Of a stretch of 64,000 bases of DNA, positions 1 to 9,727 are shown in pieces. The translations under genes were made by a program, and so were the position numbers. Each line of letters begins with the position of its first letter. Position 1 is the stretch's first letter. The DNA is from Solirubrobacter pauli (GTDB lineage: Bacteria; Actinomycetota; Thermoleophilia; Solirubrobacterales; Solirubrobacteraceae), in NCBI RefSeq assembly GCF_003633755.1, contig NZ_RBIL01000002.1, forward strand, positions 1,984,001 to 2,048,000, in the 5' to 3' direction. The notes beneath the pieces were generated by a model. It had not been told where the DNA came from, searched no databases, and was given only the letters and a program-made list of their open reading frames with translations.

Positions 1-355
1 CGAGCGCCGAGCGGATGACCGTGCCGACGTTGCCCGGGTCCCCCACGCCCCACAGCGCGACGCACAGCGGGCCCTGCGGCTGAGACCAGCGCATCGGGTA
101 GACGCCGATCGCGCGCGTGGACGAGCCCAGCTGCGAGACCGTGGCCATCACGTGCGGAAGGACCGGGATGCCCTCGAGCCCGGAGTCGGAGGTGACGTAG
201 CGGGCGACCGGATGCCAGCCGGCGGCGTCGGCCGCCTCCAGCAGGTCTTCGCCCTCGGCGACGAACGAGCCCAGCTTGTCACGCCAGCGCTTGCCGGCGA
301 GCTTGCGGACCTCTTTGAGGGCTTCGTTGTGGGAGCTGGAGATGGCTTCAGTCAT
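1..355 (-). CDS. TrmH/SpoU-family RNA 2'-O-methyltransferase, partial
   Basis: This is the N-terminal 118 residues of an SpoU-type methyltransferase; the rest lies beyond the window start. These enzymes transfer a methyl group from S-adenosylmethionine to a ribose 2'-OH in rRNA or tRNA. The visible part begins with a substrate-binding-like segment (KLAGKRWRDKLGSFVAEGED) and ends in the start of the SPOUT domain, with the motif WGVGDPGNVGTVIRSA, which is the family signature for the first knot strand. The ATG at 353-355 is chosen because it gives the expected MTEAISSSHNEALKEVRKLA start. It lies downstream of rplT on the same strand, a common arrangement in actinobacteria, but a strong terminator separates them. 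The exact target nucleotide cannot be told. Confidence 0.85.
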   Translation of the reverse strand, partial: MTEAISSSHNEALKEVRKLAGKRWRDKLGSFVAEGEDLLEAADAAGWHPVARYVTSDSGLEGIPVLPHVMATVSQLGSSTRAIGVYPMRWSQPQGPLCVALWGVGDPGNVGTVIRSAL

Positions 356-360
356 GGGAA

Positions 361-399
361 ACAAAAAAGGGCGCCGCTCCGTGTCGGAGGGGCGCCCTT
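361..399 (-). terminator. Intrinsic terminator after rplT
   Basis: Read on the minus strand, a 9-bp stem (AAGGGCGCC with GGCGCCCTT, 391-399 and 367-375) carries an inner CTCCG/CGGAG stem and is followed by a run of six T (complement of 363-368). It sits just after the rplT stop codon, so it should end the infC-rpmI-rplT transcript. Confidence 0.85.
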
Positions 400-426
400 G
401 TGAAGGCTCGGCGGATTCGAGGTTGC

Positions 427-786
427 CTAGGCCGCCGAGGCCTCGCGGGCGCGGTCGACGAATCGGCGGAAGGTCTCGGGGTCGCGCACGGCGATGTCGG
501 CCAGGACCTTGCGGTCCAGCTCGACGCCGGCCAGCGACAGGCCGTGGATGAACGTGCCGTACGACATGCCCTCCTGGCGGGCAGCCGCGTTGATGCGGGT
601 GATCCACAGGCGGCGGAAGTCACGCTTGCGGTTGCGACGATCGCGGTACGCGTACGCGTCCGCCTTCATCATCGCTTCCTTCGCGCGCTTGTACGAGGAG
701 TTGGCCTCCCCGCGGAAGCCCTTCGTCCGCTCGAGGACTTCGCGACGCTTCTTCTTGGCGTGGACGCTGCGCTTGACGCGGGTCAT
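427..786 (-). CDS. rplT: 50S ribosomal protein L20
   Basis: Ribosomal protein L20 (119 residues, the usual length) binds 23S rRNA early in assembly of the large subunit. The sequence is diagnostic: a basic N-terminus ([20 protein letters not shown]), then [17 protein letters not shown] and a C-terminal globular part with [18 protein letters not shown]. It overlaps rpmI by four bases (ATGA), so translation is probably coupled. In many bacteria L20 represses its own operon by binding the mRNA leader; no L20-binding structure was identified here with confidence. Confidence 0.97.
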   Translation of the reverse strand: MTRVKRSVHAKKKRREVLERTKGFRGEANSSYKRAKEAMMKADAYAYRDRRNRKRDFRRLWITRINAAARQEGMSYGTFIHGLSLAGVELDRKVLADIAVRDPETFRRFVDRAREASAA

Positions 787-986
787 CGGCCGTTTCCGTT
801 CAGCATCGTCTTTGCACGGCTGGCGTCACCCTTGACGAGCACGATCGGCAGCGCCATATGACGCTTGCGCTTGGGTGACTTCTTCTCGAGGATGTGGCTC
901 GAGAAGGAGTGACGGGCCACGACCTTGCCGGTACCAGTGACCTTGAAGCGCTTCTTTGCGCCGGAGTGCGACTTCATCTTGGGCAT
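783..986 (-). CDS. rpmI: 50S ribosomal protein L35
   Basis: Ribosomal protein L35 (67 residues, normal length) of the large subunit. The start [20 protein letters not shown] and the central [18 protein letters not shown] segment are typical of the family. It lies between infC and rplT, the conserved order, and its stop codon overlaps the rplT start. A 61-base gap to infC contains a TATACT box (999-1004) that could give the L35-L20 pair its own promoter. Confidence 0.97.
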   Translation of the reverse strand: MPKMKSHSGAKKRFKVTGTGKVVARHSFSSHILEKKSPKRKRHMALPIVLVKGDASRAKTMLNGNGR

Positions 987-998
987 AACCGGCGAGGC

Positions 999-1004
999 AG
1001 TATA
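999..1004 (-). promoter_or_regulatory. Possible -10 box upstream of rpmI
   Basis: TATACT on the minus strand, 13 bases before the rpmI start codon. The same hexamer stands upstream of infC (1688-1693). No convincing -35 box is seen, so this is only a candidate. Confidence 0.25.
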
Positions 1005-1047
1005 GCCACCCGCTTCGGGGTGACCCTCACCGCCCCGCCGAGTCAGC

Positions 1048-1620
1048 TCATTCGGGCTTGTCTTCAGCCTCGGGCAACTTGCCCGGGCCGAGCATCATGG
1101 TCATGTTGCGGCCGTCCTGCTGGGGACGCTGCTCCACGACGGCGAGCTCGTCCAGATCTTCGGCGAGGCGATTGAGGATCATCTCGCCACGCTCCGGATG
1201 GGCCATCTCGCGCCCTCGGAACATGATCGTGACCTTGACCTTGTCGCGCGCCTTCAGGAAGCGCTCGACGTGGCCCTTCTTCGTGTCGTAGTCGTGCTGG
1301 GCGATCTTCGGCCGGAACTTGATCTCACGGACGTTGATCGTCTGCTGGTGCTTTCGGGCCGACTTGGCCTTCTGCGCCTGCTCGTACTTGTACTTCGAGT
1401 AGTCCAGGATGCGGACCACGGGGGGCTTGGCCTCCGCAGCCACCTCGACCAGGTCGAGGTCCTTCTCCTGTGCCCGCCGCAGGGCGTCTTGGGTGCGCAT
1501 GATGCCAACCTGCTGACCGGTGTCGTCGATGAGACGGACCTCGGGAACGCGGATGCGTTCGTTGACGCGGGTGGTATCGCGCTCCGGCGGCTGCCGGTCG
1601 AACCTACGAGGGACCGGCAT
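1048..1620 (-). CDS. infC: Translation initiation factor IF-3
   Basis: IF-3 (190 residues) binds the 30S subunit, checks start codon and initiator tRNA pairing and keeps the subunits apart. The N-domain starts with [20 protein letters not shown] and the C-domain contains [20 protein letters not shown] and [16 protein letters not shown], both diagnostic. The ATG at 1618-1620 directly follows an in-frame TAA, so an upstream start is excluded; the first 17 residues are an extra tail compared with the E. coli protein. Unlike E. coli infC, which uses AUU, this copy has an ordinary ATG, so classic AUU self-control is not evident. It is the first gene of infC-rpmI-rplT. Confidence 0.97.
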   Translation of the reverse strand: MPVPRRFDRQPPERDTTRVNERIRVPEVRLIDDTGQQVGIMRTQDALRRAQEKDLDLVEVAAEAKPPVVRILDYSKYKYEQAQKAKSARKHQQTINVREIKFRPKIAQHDYDTKKGHVERFLKARDKVKVTIMFRGREMAHPERGEMILNRLAEDLDELAVVEQRPQQDGRNMTMMLGPGKLPEAEDKPE

Positions 1621-1687
1621 TTAGCTGGTGTGGGCGCCGAGCGTCAAGAACGCGGCGCGGTCTGGGAACGCGTATTCAACGCCCACC

Positions 1688-1693
1688 AGTATA
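1688..1693 (-). promoter_or_regulatory. Possible -10 box of infC promoter
   Basis: TATACT on the minus strand, about 68 bases before the infC start. The -35 region is poor (TTTCCG at 19-base spacing is the nearest). Identical to the box before rpmI. Confidence 0.3.
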
Positions 1694-1764
1694 GACAGAT
1701 TCTGCCCGCGCGCGGAAACCTCTCGTTCCTTCAAGCACGAGCGCGCTGGGCCGAACACCCCGGC

Positions 1765-3942
1765 ATGAGCTTCAGGATCAAATCGCTGAGGAGCCGGATG
1801 CTGCTCCTCGTCCTACCGGCCGTGGTGGTGGCCGTCGGGGCCCTCACCCTCTTGTCGGTCTCGCGCGCGACGTCACACGAGACCGACTCCGCGTACCAGA
1901 CGCTGTCCGAGCGCACGCAGGCCGAGGCCGCGCGCGTCGAGACCCAGGTCTCGGCCCAGAAGCGGCTCGCCGCCTCGGCGGCGGCCGACATCGACGCCAC
2001 GCTCGGCCTCGACAACAAGGCGGCCTACGGGTTGCTCAGCGGCCAGCTGGCCACCAACGAGCTCGCCGAGGCGATCATCGCCTACGTGCCACCCGGCTCT
2101 TACACGGGCACGCTGGCGGGCCCGCTCGCCGGCTCCGTTCCCGCCGTCGCGCGCGCCGAGGGCAAGATCACGCCGTTCCCGATCGGCAAGTTCGACCCCA
2201 AGTCGCCCGACCTCGCCGCGCAGAAGGCGAACCCGGGCACGATCGCCGCTGAGCCGATCGTCTATGAGGGCGACCCCAAGGGCACGTTCACGGCCCCGGT
2301 GCGCCGCAACGGCGAGGTCGTCGGCTACGTGCTGGTCGGCGGTCCGCTCAAGACGATCTTCGCGCCGGTCGCGAAGATCAAGGTGCTCGACAGCGGCCAC
2401 GCCCTCGCGGTCAGCGCCAAGGGCATGGTCGTCGCCGCTCGCGACTCCAAGCTCAACGGCAAGGCGACGCTGGCCAAGCTCGCCGTGGAGAAGCAGAACC
2501 CGGACCTGAAGACGATCTCCGACGCCGTCGCGGCCGGCAAGGGCGGCCAGCTGGAGACGACCGACCCCTTCACCGGCAAGCGCTCGGTCGTCACGTGGTC
2601 GCCGATCACGTCGGCCGGCTGGTCGGTCATCACCTCCGTGCCGGTGGACGAGGTCCTCGCGCCCGTCCACAGCCTGCGCAACCAGATGCTGCTGCTCGCC
2701 CTGCTCGCGCTCGTCGCGATCGGCGGCGTGCTCGTGTTCGTCGCCACGCGCCTGACGCGTCCGATCGTGGCCGTCACCGAGGCCGCGGAGCGGTTGGCCG
2801 ACGGCGACGTCGACGTCCAGCTGTCGACCGGCGAGCGCGACGACGAGGTCGGGCGCCTCTCGACCGCCGTCGGGCGCACCGTCGAGTACCTGCGCGAGAA
2901 GGCGACGCTCGCCGAGCAGGTCGCCGGTGGCGACCTGACCGTCGACGCCAAGCCCCGCTCGGAGCGCGACCTGCTCGGCAACGCGTTCACCAAGCTCGTG
3001 AACGACCTGCGCGACGTCGTCGGCCGCGTCACCGGCACCGCCGGTGAGGTCTCCGCCGCGTCGCACCAGATGGCGTCGACCTCCGAGGAGGCCGGCCGCG
3101 CGGTCCACGAGATCGCGAGCGCGATCGGCGATGTCGCCGAGGGCACCAACATCCAGGTCCAGAAGGTCGAGTCGGTGCGGGAGGCGGCCGAGCGGGCCGC
3201 CGAGACCGCGCGGGACAGCGCGGGTCAGGCGGCCGACGCCGCCGAGCGCGCCTCGCGCGCCCACGCCGTCTCCGTCGAGGGTCTCGGAGCCGCCGACGAG
3301 GCGTCCGCCGCGATGCGCGCGCTCGCCGCCTCCTCCGAGGACGTCACCGACGCGATCCAGCAGCTCGCCGCGAAGTCCGACCGCATCGGCGGCATCGTGG
3401 ACACGATCACCGGCCTCGCCGAGCAGACGAACCTGCTCGCGCTCAACGCCGCGATCGAAGCCGCCCGCGCCGGCGAGCAGGGCCGCGGCTTCGCGGTCGT
3501 CGCCGAGGAGGTCCGCAAGCTGGCCGAGGAGTCACAGGCCGCGGCGGGCCAGATCTCCGGGCTGGTCGGCGAGATCCAGACCGAGACCGGCAGCGTCGTG
3601 GAGATGGTCCACGGCACCGCCGAGCGCACGCGCGGCGGCACCGAGACGGTGGAACGCGCCCGGCAAGCCTTCCAGGAGATCGGCACGGCCGTCGAGGACG
3701 TCTCCGCGCGTGTCCGGCAGATCTCGTCCGGCGTCGAGGAGCTCTCCCGCGAGTCGGCGACGATGGCCGAGGACATCGTCGGCGTGGCCACGGTGGCCGA
3801 GTCGGCCAGCGCCTCGAGCGAGCAGGTGTCCGCCTCCACGCAGCAGACGAGTGCCTCGACCCAGGAGATCGCTGCCTCCGCGCGCGAGCTCGCCGACAGC
3901 GCTGAGACGCTCGAGCAGCTCGTCGCCACGTTCCGCCTGTAA
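1765..3942 (+). CDS. Methyl-accepting chemotaxis protein, Cache-type sensor
   Basis: Transmembrane chemoreceptor of 725 residues. It has a first membrane segment at about 12-31, an outside sensor region of some 270 residues that resembles a double Cache fold, a second membrane segment at 308-328, a HAMP domain to about 381, a second HAMP-like stretch ([20 protein letters not shown]), and a long cytoplasmic signalling coiled coil. The hairpin tip that contacts CheA/CheW is unmistakable near residue 553 ([20 protein letters not shown]). The ATG at 1765 is chosen because the basic [11 protein letters not shown] tail precedes the membrane segment; the frame is open further upstream only because of high GC. 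No CheR-tethering NWETF pentapeptide is seen at the C-terminus. The ligand cannot be told, and no che genes are nearby. Confidence 0.93.
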   Translation: MSFRIKSLRSRMLLLVLPAVVVAVGALTLLSVSRATSHETDSAYQTLSERTQAEAARVETQVSAQKRLAASAAADIDATLGLDNKAAYGLLSGQLATNELAEAIIAYVPPGSYTGTLAGPLAGSVPAVARAEGKITPFPIGKFDPKSPDLAAQKANPGTIAAEPIVYEGDPKGTFTAPVRRNGEVVGYVLVGGPLKTIFAPVAKIKVLDSGHALAVSAKGMVVAARDSKLNGKATLAKLAVEKQNPDLKTISDAVAAGKGGQLETTDPFTGKRSVVTWSPITSAGWSVITSVPVDEVLAPVHSLRNQMLLLALLALVAIGGVLVFVATRLTRPIVAVTEAAERLADGDVDVQLSTGERDDEVGRLSTAVGRTVEYLREKATLAEQVAGGDLTVDAKPRSERDLLGNAFTKLVNDLRDVVGRVTGTAGEVSAASHQMASTSEEAGRAVHEIASAIGDVAEGTNIQVQKVESVREAAERAAETARDSAGQAADAAERASRAHAVSVEGLGAADEASAAMRALAASSEDVTDAIQQLAAKSDRIGGIVDTITGLAEQTNLLALNAAIEAARAGEQGRGFAVVAEEVRKLAEESQAAAGQISGLVGEIQTETGSVVEMVHGTAERTRGGTETVERARQAFQEIGTAVEDVSARVRQISSGVEELSRESATMAEDIVGVATVAESASASSEQVSASTQQTSASTQEIAASARELADSAETLEQLVATFRL

Positions 3943-3987
3943 GCAGGCTGACAAAACCGCTCAACGAACCCTGAAGCCATCCGACTA

Positions 3988-4027
3988 CTCCGGCTGTTGC
4001 TCCTCTTTCGGAGGAGGGCAGCCGGAG
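3988..4027. terminator. Hairpin between convergent genes
   Basis: A perfect 9-bp outer stem (CTCCGGCTG with CAGCCGGAG) encloses a second 6-bp stem (CTCCTC with GAGGAG). It lies between the 3' ends of the chemoreceptor gene and thrS and probably ends transcription both ways. There is no T tract. Confidence 0.6.
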
Positions 4028-4089
4028 ACACGGATTCGTCGACGGCGACTCGGGACACCCGCGGGGCACGGACGCCCACGGGTCCCCGT

Positions 4090-6039
4090 CTACTCAGGCG
4101 CCGAGAGCCGCTCCTTGAGGGCCTCGACCGACAGCGCGCCCTGGTCGCCTTCCTTGTGCCGGCGCACCGAGGCGGTCTGCTCCTCCACCTCGCGGTCGCC
4201 GACCACGAGCATGTACGGGATCTTGCGCAGCTCGCCGTCGCGGATCTTGCGCCCGATCGACTCGGTGCGGTGGTCGACCTCGACCCGGAAGTCGCTCAGC
4301 TGCGCCTTGAGCTCGTTCGCGTAGTCGATGTGACGGTCCGACACCGGGAGGACGATCGCCTGGACCGGCGCGAGCCAGGCCGGGAAGTCGCCGCCGTAGT
4401 GCTCGATCAGGATGCCGATGAAGCGCTCGTAGGAGCCCATCAGCGCACGATGGATCATCACGGGGCGGTGCTCGGCGTTGTCGGCGCCGGTGTAGGTGAG
4501 CTCGAACCGCTCCGGGAAGTTGTAGTCGAGCTGGACCGTGCCGAGCTGCCACGAGCGGCCCAGCGAGTCCCGCATGTGCAGGTCGATCTTCGGGCCGTAG
4601 AACGCGCCGTCGCCCTCGTTGACGCGGTAGTCCAGGTCGTTGGCCTTCAGCGCGGCTTCCAGCGCGGCCTCCGAGCGGTCCCACAGCTCCTCGGCGCCGA
4701 TCCGCTGCTCGGGACGGGTCGAGAGCTCGACCTCGACGTCGAAGCCGAACATCCGGTAGGTCGCGAACGCGAACTCCAGCGCGGCCGTGACCTCGTCCTG
4801 CAGCTGATCCTCGGTGCAGAAGATGTGGGCGTCGTCCTGCGCGAAGTGGCGCACGCGCATCAGCCCGTGCAGCGTCCCCGAGAGCTCGTTGCGGTGCAGC
4901 AGGCCGGGCTCGGAGTAGCGGACCGGCAGATCGCGGTACGAGAACTTCTGCAGCTTGTAGAGCTGGCAGTGCCCGGGGCAGTTCATCGGCTTCAGCGCAA
5001 GCTGCTTGCCCTCGGACTCGGTCACGAACATGTTGTCGCGGTACTTGTCCCAGTGGCCCGAGGTCTTCCACAGCTGCGAGTCGAACAGCTGCGGGGTCTT
5101 GACCTCGGTGTAGCCGCGCTGCTCGCCCATCTCGCGCGAGAGCCCGACCAGCGTGTTGAACAGCTGGGTGCCGTGCGGGAGCCAGAAGGCCGATCCCGTC
5201 GCGGTCTCCGAGAACGCGAACAGGCCGAGCTCGCGGCCGAGCCGGCGGTGGTCGCGCTTGCGCGCCTCCTCGAGGCGCTCCAGGTGCTCGGCGAGCTCGT
5301 CCTTGGTCGCGAACGCGGTGCCGTAGATGCGCGTGAGCATCTGGCGGTTCGCGTCACCGCGCCAGTACGCGCCGGCGACGGAGGTGAGCTTGAACGCCTT
5401 GGCCCGGCCCGTGTCGGGCGCGTGCGGCCCGCGGCACAGGTCCCGGAACTCGCCGTTGGTGTAGATGCCGACGGTCTGCACGCCCTGGTTCTTCACCAGG
5501 TCCTCGATCAGCTCGACCTTGTACGGCTGGTCCTCACGCAGGTACCGGTCGATCGCCTCGGCGGTCGTCGCCTCGCTGCGCACGAACGGCTCGGCCGCCT
5601 TCACGTGCTTGCGCATCTGCGCTTCGATCTTCGGGAAGTCGTCCTCGTTGATCGTGACGCCGTCGGGGAAGTCGAAGTCGTAGTAGAACCCGTCCGCGAT
5701 CGGCGGCCCGATGGACACCTTCGTGCCCGGGTACAGCTCGAGGACGCTCTCGGCCAGCACGTGCGCGATGTCGTGCCGCAGCAGCTTCAGCGCGTCCCCG
5801 TCACCCGCCTTCGCCGTCAGGATCTCGATCGGCTGGTTGTCCTTGAGCGGCACGTCGAGGTCGATGATCCGGCCGTCGTCATAGGCCGTCCCGTCGCGCT
5901 GCTCCGGCTTGCTCTCGTCAAGGACGCGAATGGCCAGCGCCGCCCGGGCAAGGCCCGGACCGATGTCGGCGGCGAGGTCGGCTCCGGTGGAGCCGTCGGG
6001 GAGCTCACGGACAGAGCCGTCGGGAAGCGGGACGCGCAT
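4090..6039 (-). CDS. thrS: Threonyl-tRNA synthetase
   Basis: Class II aminoacyl-tRNA synthetase that charges tRNA-Thr (649 residues, usual length). Domains in order: TGS at about 1-62, the editing domain with the HxxxH pair H89/H93 (LLRHDIAHVLAES), then the catalytic core and a C-terminal anticodon-binding domain. In the core the zinc-binding cysteine is C354 in MNCPGHCQLY, motif 2 is in the HRNELSGTLHGLMRVR region, and motif 3 contains HRALMGSYERFIGILIEHYG. Editing removes mischarged serine. No T-box leader can be recognised in the roughly 100 bases before the start, so regulation is unknown. Confidence 0.97.
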   Translation of the reverse strand: MRVPLPDGSVRELPDGSTGADLAADIGPGLARAALAIRVLDESKPEQRDGTAYDDGRIIDLDVPLKDNQPIEILTAKAGDGDALKLLRHDIAHVLAESVLELYPGTKVSIGPPIADGFYYDFDFPDGVTINEDDFPKIEAQMRKHVKAAEPFVRSEATTAEAIDRYLREDQPYKVELIEDLVKNQGVQTVGIYTNGEFRDLCRGPHAPDTGRAKAFKLTSVAGAYWRGDANRQMLTRIYGTAFATKDELAEHLERLEEARKRDHRRLGRELGLFAFSETATGSAFWLPHGTQLFNTLVGLSREMGEQRGYTEVKTPQLFDSQLWKTSGHWDKYRDNMFVTESEGKQLALKPMNCPGHCQLYKLQKFSYRDLPVRYSEPGLLHRNELSGTLHGLMRVRHFAQDDAHIFCTEDQLQDEVTAALEFAFATYRMFGFDVEVELSTRPEQRIGAEELWDRSEAALEAALKANDLDYRVNEGDGAFYGPKIDLHMRDSLGRSWQLGTVQLDYNFPERFELTYTGADNAEHRPVMIHRALMGSYERFIGILIEHYGGDFPAWLAPVQAIVLPVSDRHIDYANELKAQLSDFRVEVDHRTESIGRKIRDGELRKIPYMLVVGDREVEEQTASVRRHKEGDQGALSVEALKERLSAPE

Positions 6040-6136
6040 CGCGCATGGATGCTAGTGCGACGCAATGGTTCGAACCGCGTTGCACGCCACGATCGCTACC
6101 GTGCTCCGCTCGCCGCAAGCGAAGGAAGGAAGCACC

Positions 6137-6736
6137 ATGCGAACGACCACGACCGTTCTGTTGGCCGTGGGCGCCGCGACTCTCGCAGTACCCGCGTCGG
6201 CCTCAGGGGCCGCGCAGTCGGACTTCCAGGCGCCCCTCGGCGGGCACCTGACGATCGAATCGCAGATGCGCGAGGCGCACACCGAGCTCGCGCAGGAACG
6301 GCTCACGCGCAAGGCGTGGCGACTGGCCCGCCGGCTGGCCGAGCACGAGGACCGCGGGTTCTCGCCCGTCAAGTACCGGCGACGGGTGGCTGATGATCCG
6401 CCGGCGACGATCGCGCGTCGGATCCGATCGCTCCGTTCGGACATCAAGCGCCGGGAGCGCCAGGAGCGCAGGCGCAAGGCCCGGGGCGCGCGGGCGCAGC
6501 GCGATGCGACCGCGTCCCCCGCGCTCGAGGCGATCGCCGCGTGCGAGTCGGGCGGGAACCCGGGAACGAACACCGGCAACGGGTTCTACGGCAAGTACCA
6601 GTTCACGTTGCAGACGTGGGCGAGCGTCGGCGGGAGCGGCAACCCGGCCGCCGCGTCGGAGGCTGAGCAGAACCAGCGCGCCGCGTTGCTCTACGCGCGC
6701 GAGGGCGCTTCGCCCTGGCCGGTGTGCGGACGCTAG
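6137..6736 (+). CDS. Secreted Rpf-like transglycosylase
   Basis: A secreted protein of 199 residues with a signal peptide (TTVLLAVGAATLAVPASASG) and a C-terminal transglycosylase-like domain of about 70 residues, the fold of resuscitation-promoting factors. Such proteins cleave peptidoglycan glycan strands and help dormant cells resume growth. The catalytic glutamate is probably E137 in ACESGGNPGTNTGNGFYGKY; the YGKYQFTLQTWASVGGSGNP stretch is also typical. Between them lies a basic, probably helical region of about 70 residues (RRIRSLRSDIKRRERQERRR). The ATG at 6137 is preceded by GAAGGAAGGA at 6121-6130, a good ribosome binding site, which decides the start. It is transcribed away from thrS. 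Confidence 0.85.
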   Translation: MRTTTTVLLAVGAATLAVPASASGAAQSDFQAPLGGHLTIESQMREAHTELAQERLTRKAWRLARRLAEHEDRGFSPVKYRRRVADDPPATIARRIRSLRSDIKRRERQERRRKARGARAQRDATASPALEAIAACESGGNPGTNTGNGFYGKYQFTLQTWASVGGSGNPAAASEAEQNQRAALLYAREGASPWPVCGR

Positions 6737-6749
6737 GGTCCGCGGCCGT

Positions 6750-7811
6750 ATGGCGTTCCGCGACGAGTTCCCCGTCCTCGAAGGCCTCGCGTACCTGAAC
6801 GCGGGCACCGACGGCCCGATCCCGCGCGCCGCTGCGGAGGCGGCGCGCGCCGAGCTCGACCAGCAGGTCGGGCAGGGGCGGCTGATGCCGCACTTCATGC
6901 GCCGGCACGAGCTCGGCGACGAGCTGCGCGCCGGGTACGCCCGGGCGATGCACTGCTCCCCGGAGGACGTGGCGGTCACGAGCGGGACGAGCGCCGGGCT
7001 CGGCGCCGTCCTGGCCGGGCTGGACATCGGTCCCGGTGACGAGATCGTCACGTCCGACGCCGAGCACCCGGGTCTGCTCGGGCCGCTGATCGCGGCCCGT
7101 CACCGCGGCGCGACGGTGAAGGCCGTGCCGTTCGCGGAGCTGGCGAACGCGGTGAGCGCCCGCACGACGCTCGTCGCCGCCTCGCACGTGAGCTGGATCA
7201 CGGGCGAGCTCGCCCCCGCCGAGCTCCGGGACGTCCCCGTCCCGGTGATCCTCGACGGCGCCCAGGGCACCGGCGCGGTACCGGTCGACGTCAAGCAGCT
7301 CGGCTGCGTCGCCTACGCCGCCGCCGGCCAGAAGTGGCTGTGCGGCGCCGACGGCACCGGCATGCTCTACCTGGACCCGGCGTTCGGCGAGCGCGTGCGC
7401 ACGATCAACCCGACGTACTACTCGTTCGAGGACACGAGCCACGGCCTGGAGAGCACGTTCAAGGGCAGCGCGAGCCGCTTCGACCTGCCGCTGCCACGCG
7501 AGGCCGTCGCGCTCTCGAAGTATGCGCTGGACGTGCTCGAAGCCGAGGGCCTGGACACCGTCCTCGCGCGCTCCGCGGACCTCGCCGAGACGTTCGCGAC
7601 CCGCCTGGCCGAGGCCGGCTACACGGTCGCCCCGCGCGGCCGCACGACGCTCGTCTCGTTCGAGGTCAAGGACCCCGAGGCCATGCGGGAACGCCTGGGT
7701 GAGCGCGGCGTCGCCGTCCGCAACCTGCCCGGCACGCCGTACCTGCGCGCGTCCGTCGGCGCCTGGAACGACGAGTCCGACCTCGACCGCCTGCTCGAGG
7801 CCCTGAAGTGA
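6750..7811 (+). CDS. Class V aminotransferase-fold PLP enzyme
   Basis: Pyridoxal-phosphate enzyme of 353 residues related to isopenicillin N epimerase, EgtE and cysteine desulfurases. The N-terminus YLNAGTDGPIPRAAAEA and the phosphate-contact TSGTSAGLGAV are typical; the cofactor-binding lysine is K195 in AAGQKWLCGADGTG, preceded by the VILDGAQGTGAVPVDV strand with the aspartate that holds the pyridine nitrogen. The substrate is not predictable from sequence. The start ATG is 14 bases after the Rpf-like gene, and its stop overlaps the GTG start of the LOG gene, so it belongs to a plus-strand run with that gene and the glucosidase. Confidence 0.85.
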   Translation: MAFRDEFPVLEGLAYLNAGTDGPIPRAAAEAARAELDQQVGQGRLMPHFMRRHELGDELRAGYARAMHCSPEDVAVTSGTSAGLGAVLAGLDIGPGDEIVTSDAEHPGLLGPLIAARHRGATVKAVPFAELANAVSARTTLVAASHVSWITGELAPAELRDVPVPVILDGAQGTGAVPVDVKQLGCVAYAAAGQKWLCGADGTGMLYLDPAFGERVRTINPTYYSFEDTSHGLESTFKGSASRFDLPLPREAVALSKYALDVLEAEGLDTVLARSADLAETFATRLAEAGYTVAPRGRTTLVSFEVKDPEAMRERLGERGVAVRNLPGTPYLRASVGAWNDESDLDRLLEALK

Positions 7812-8331
7812 AGAGCGTGTGCGTGTACTGCGGCGCGAGCCTCGGCGCGGACCCCGCGTACGCCGACGCCGCCCGGCAGGTCGGCACGGCGCTCGCCGAG
7901 CGCGGCGTGCGCGTCGTCTACGGTGGCGCGTCGGTCGGCCTGATGGGCCTGGTCGCCGACTCCGCGCTCCAGGCCGGCGGCGAGGTCGTCGGCGTCATCC
8001 CCCAGGTGCTCGTCGACAAAGAGGTCGCCCACCCCGGCCTGACCGAGCTGCACACCGTCGGGAACATGCACGAGCGCAAGGCGCTGATGGCCGAGCTCAG
8101 CGACGCGTTCGTCGCGCTCCCCGGCGGCATCGGCACCCTCGAGGAGCTCGTCGAGGTCTACACCTGGAGCTACCTCGGCATCCACGACAAGCCGTTCGGC
8201 CTGATCAACACCAAGGGCTACTACGACGGCTTCGCCGCCTTCCTGGACCACGCGGTCGACCAGGCGTTCCTGCGCCCCGAGGTGCGCCGCCGGCTCACCG
8301 TCGCGCCGACCCCCGAGGAGCTGCTCGCGAC

Positions 8332-8341
<10 letters not shown>
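7808..8341 (+). CDS. LOG-family nucleotide phosphoribohydrolase
   Basis: LOG-family protein of 177 residues. Members hydrolyse nucleoside 5'-monophosphates, including cytokinin riboside monophosphate, releasing the base and ribose 5-phosphate. The signature PGGIGTLEELVEVYTWSYLG and the nucleotide-binding VYGGASVGLMGLVAD are both present, as is NMHERKALM. The GTG start at 7808 overlaps the stop of the aminotransferase gene, which implies coupled translation. In bacteria outside plants' reach the physiological role is usually nucleotide salvage or detoxification; which applies here is unknown. Confidence 0.9.
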
Positions 8342-9645
<1,304 letters not shown>

Positions 9646-9727
9646 GGCCCTCACGGTCACGATCGACTTCGACACCGGCGCGACCGATCTCCGCAACGCC
9701 GCCGGCGCGCCCGCGTTGTAACCCTCA

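Noticed and set aside
1198-1764. An upstream extension of the first chemoreceptor
   Set aside because: It lies opposite infC and codes low-complexity leucine/valine/arginine sequence; the membrane-anchored start at 1765 is right.
6040-6136. A T-box or other riboswitch before thrS
   Set aside because: No T-box sequence, anti-terminator or specifier loop was recognised in the short gap.
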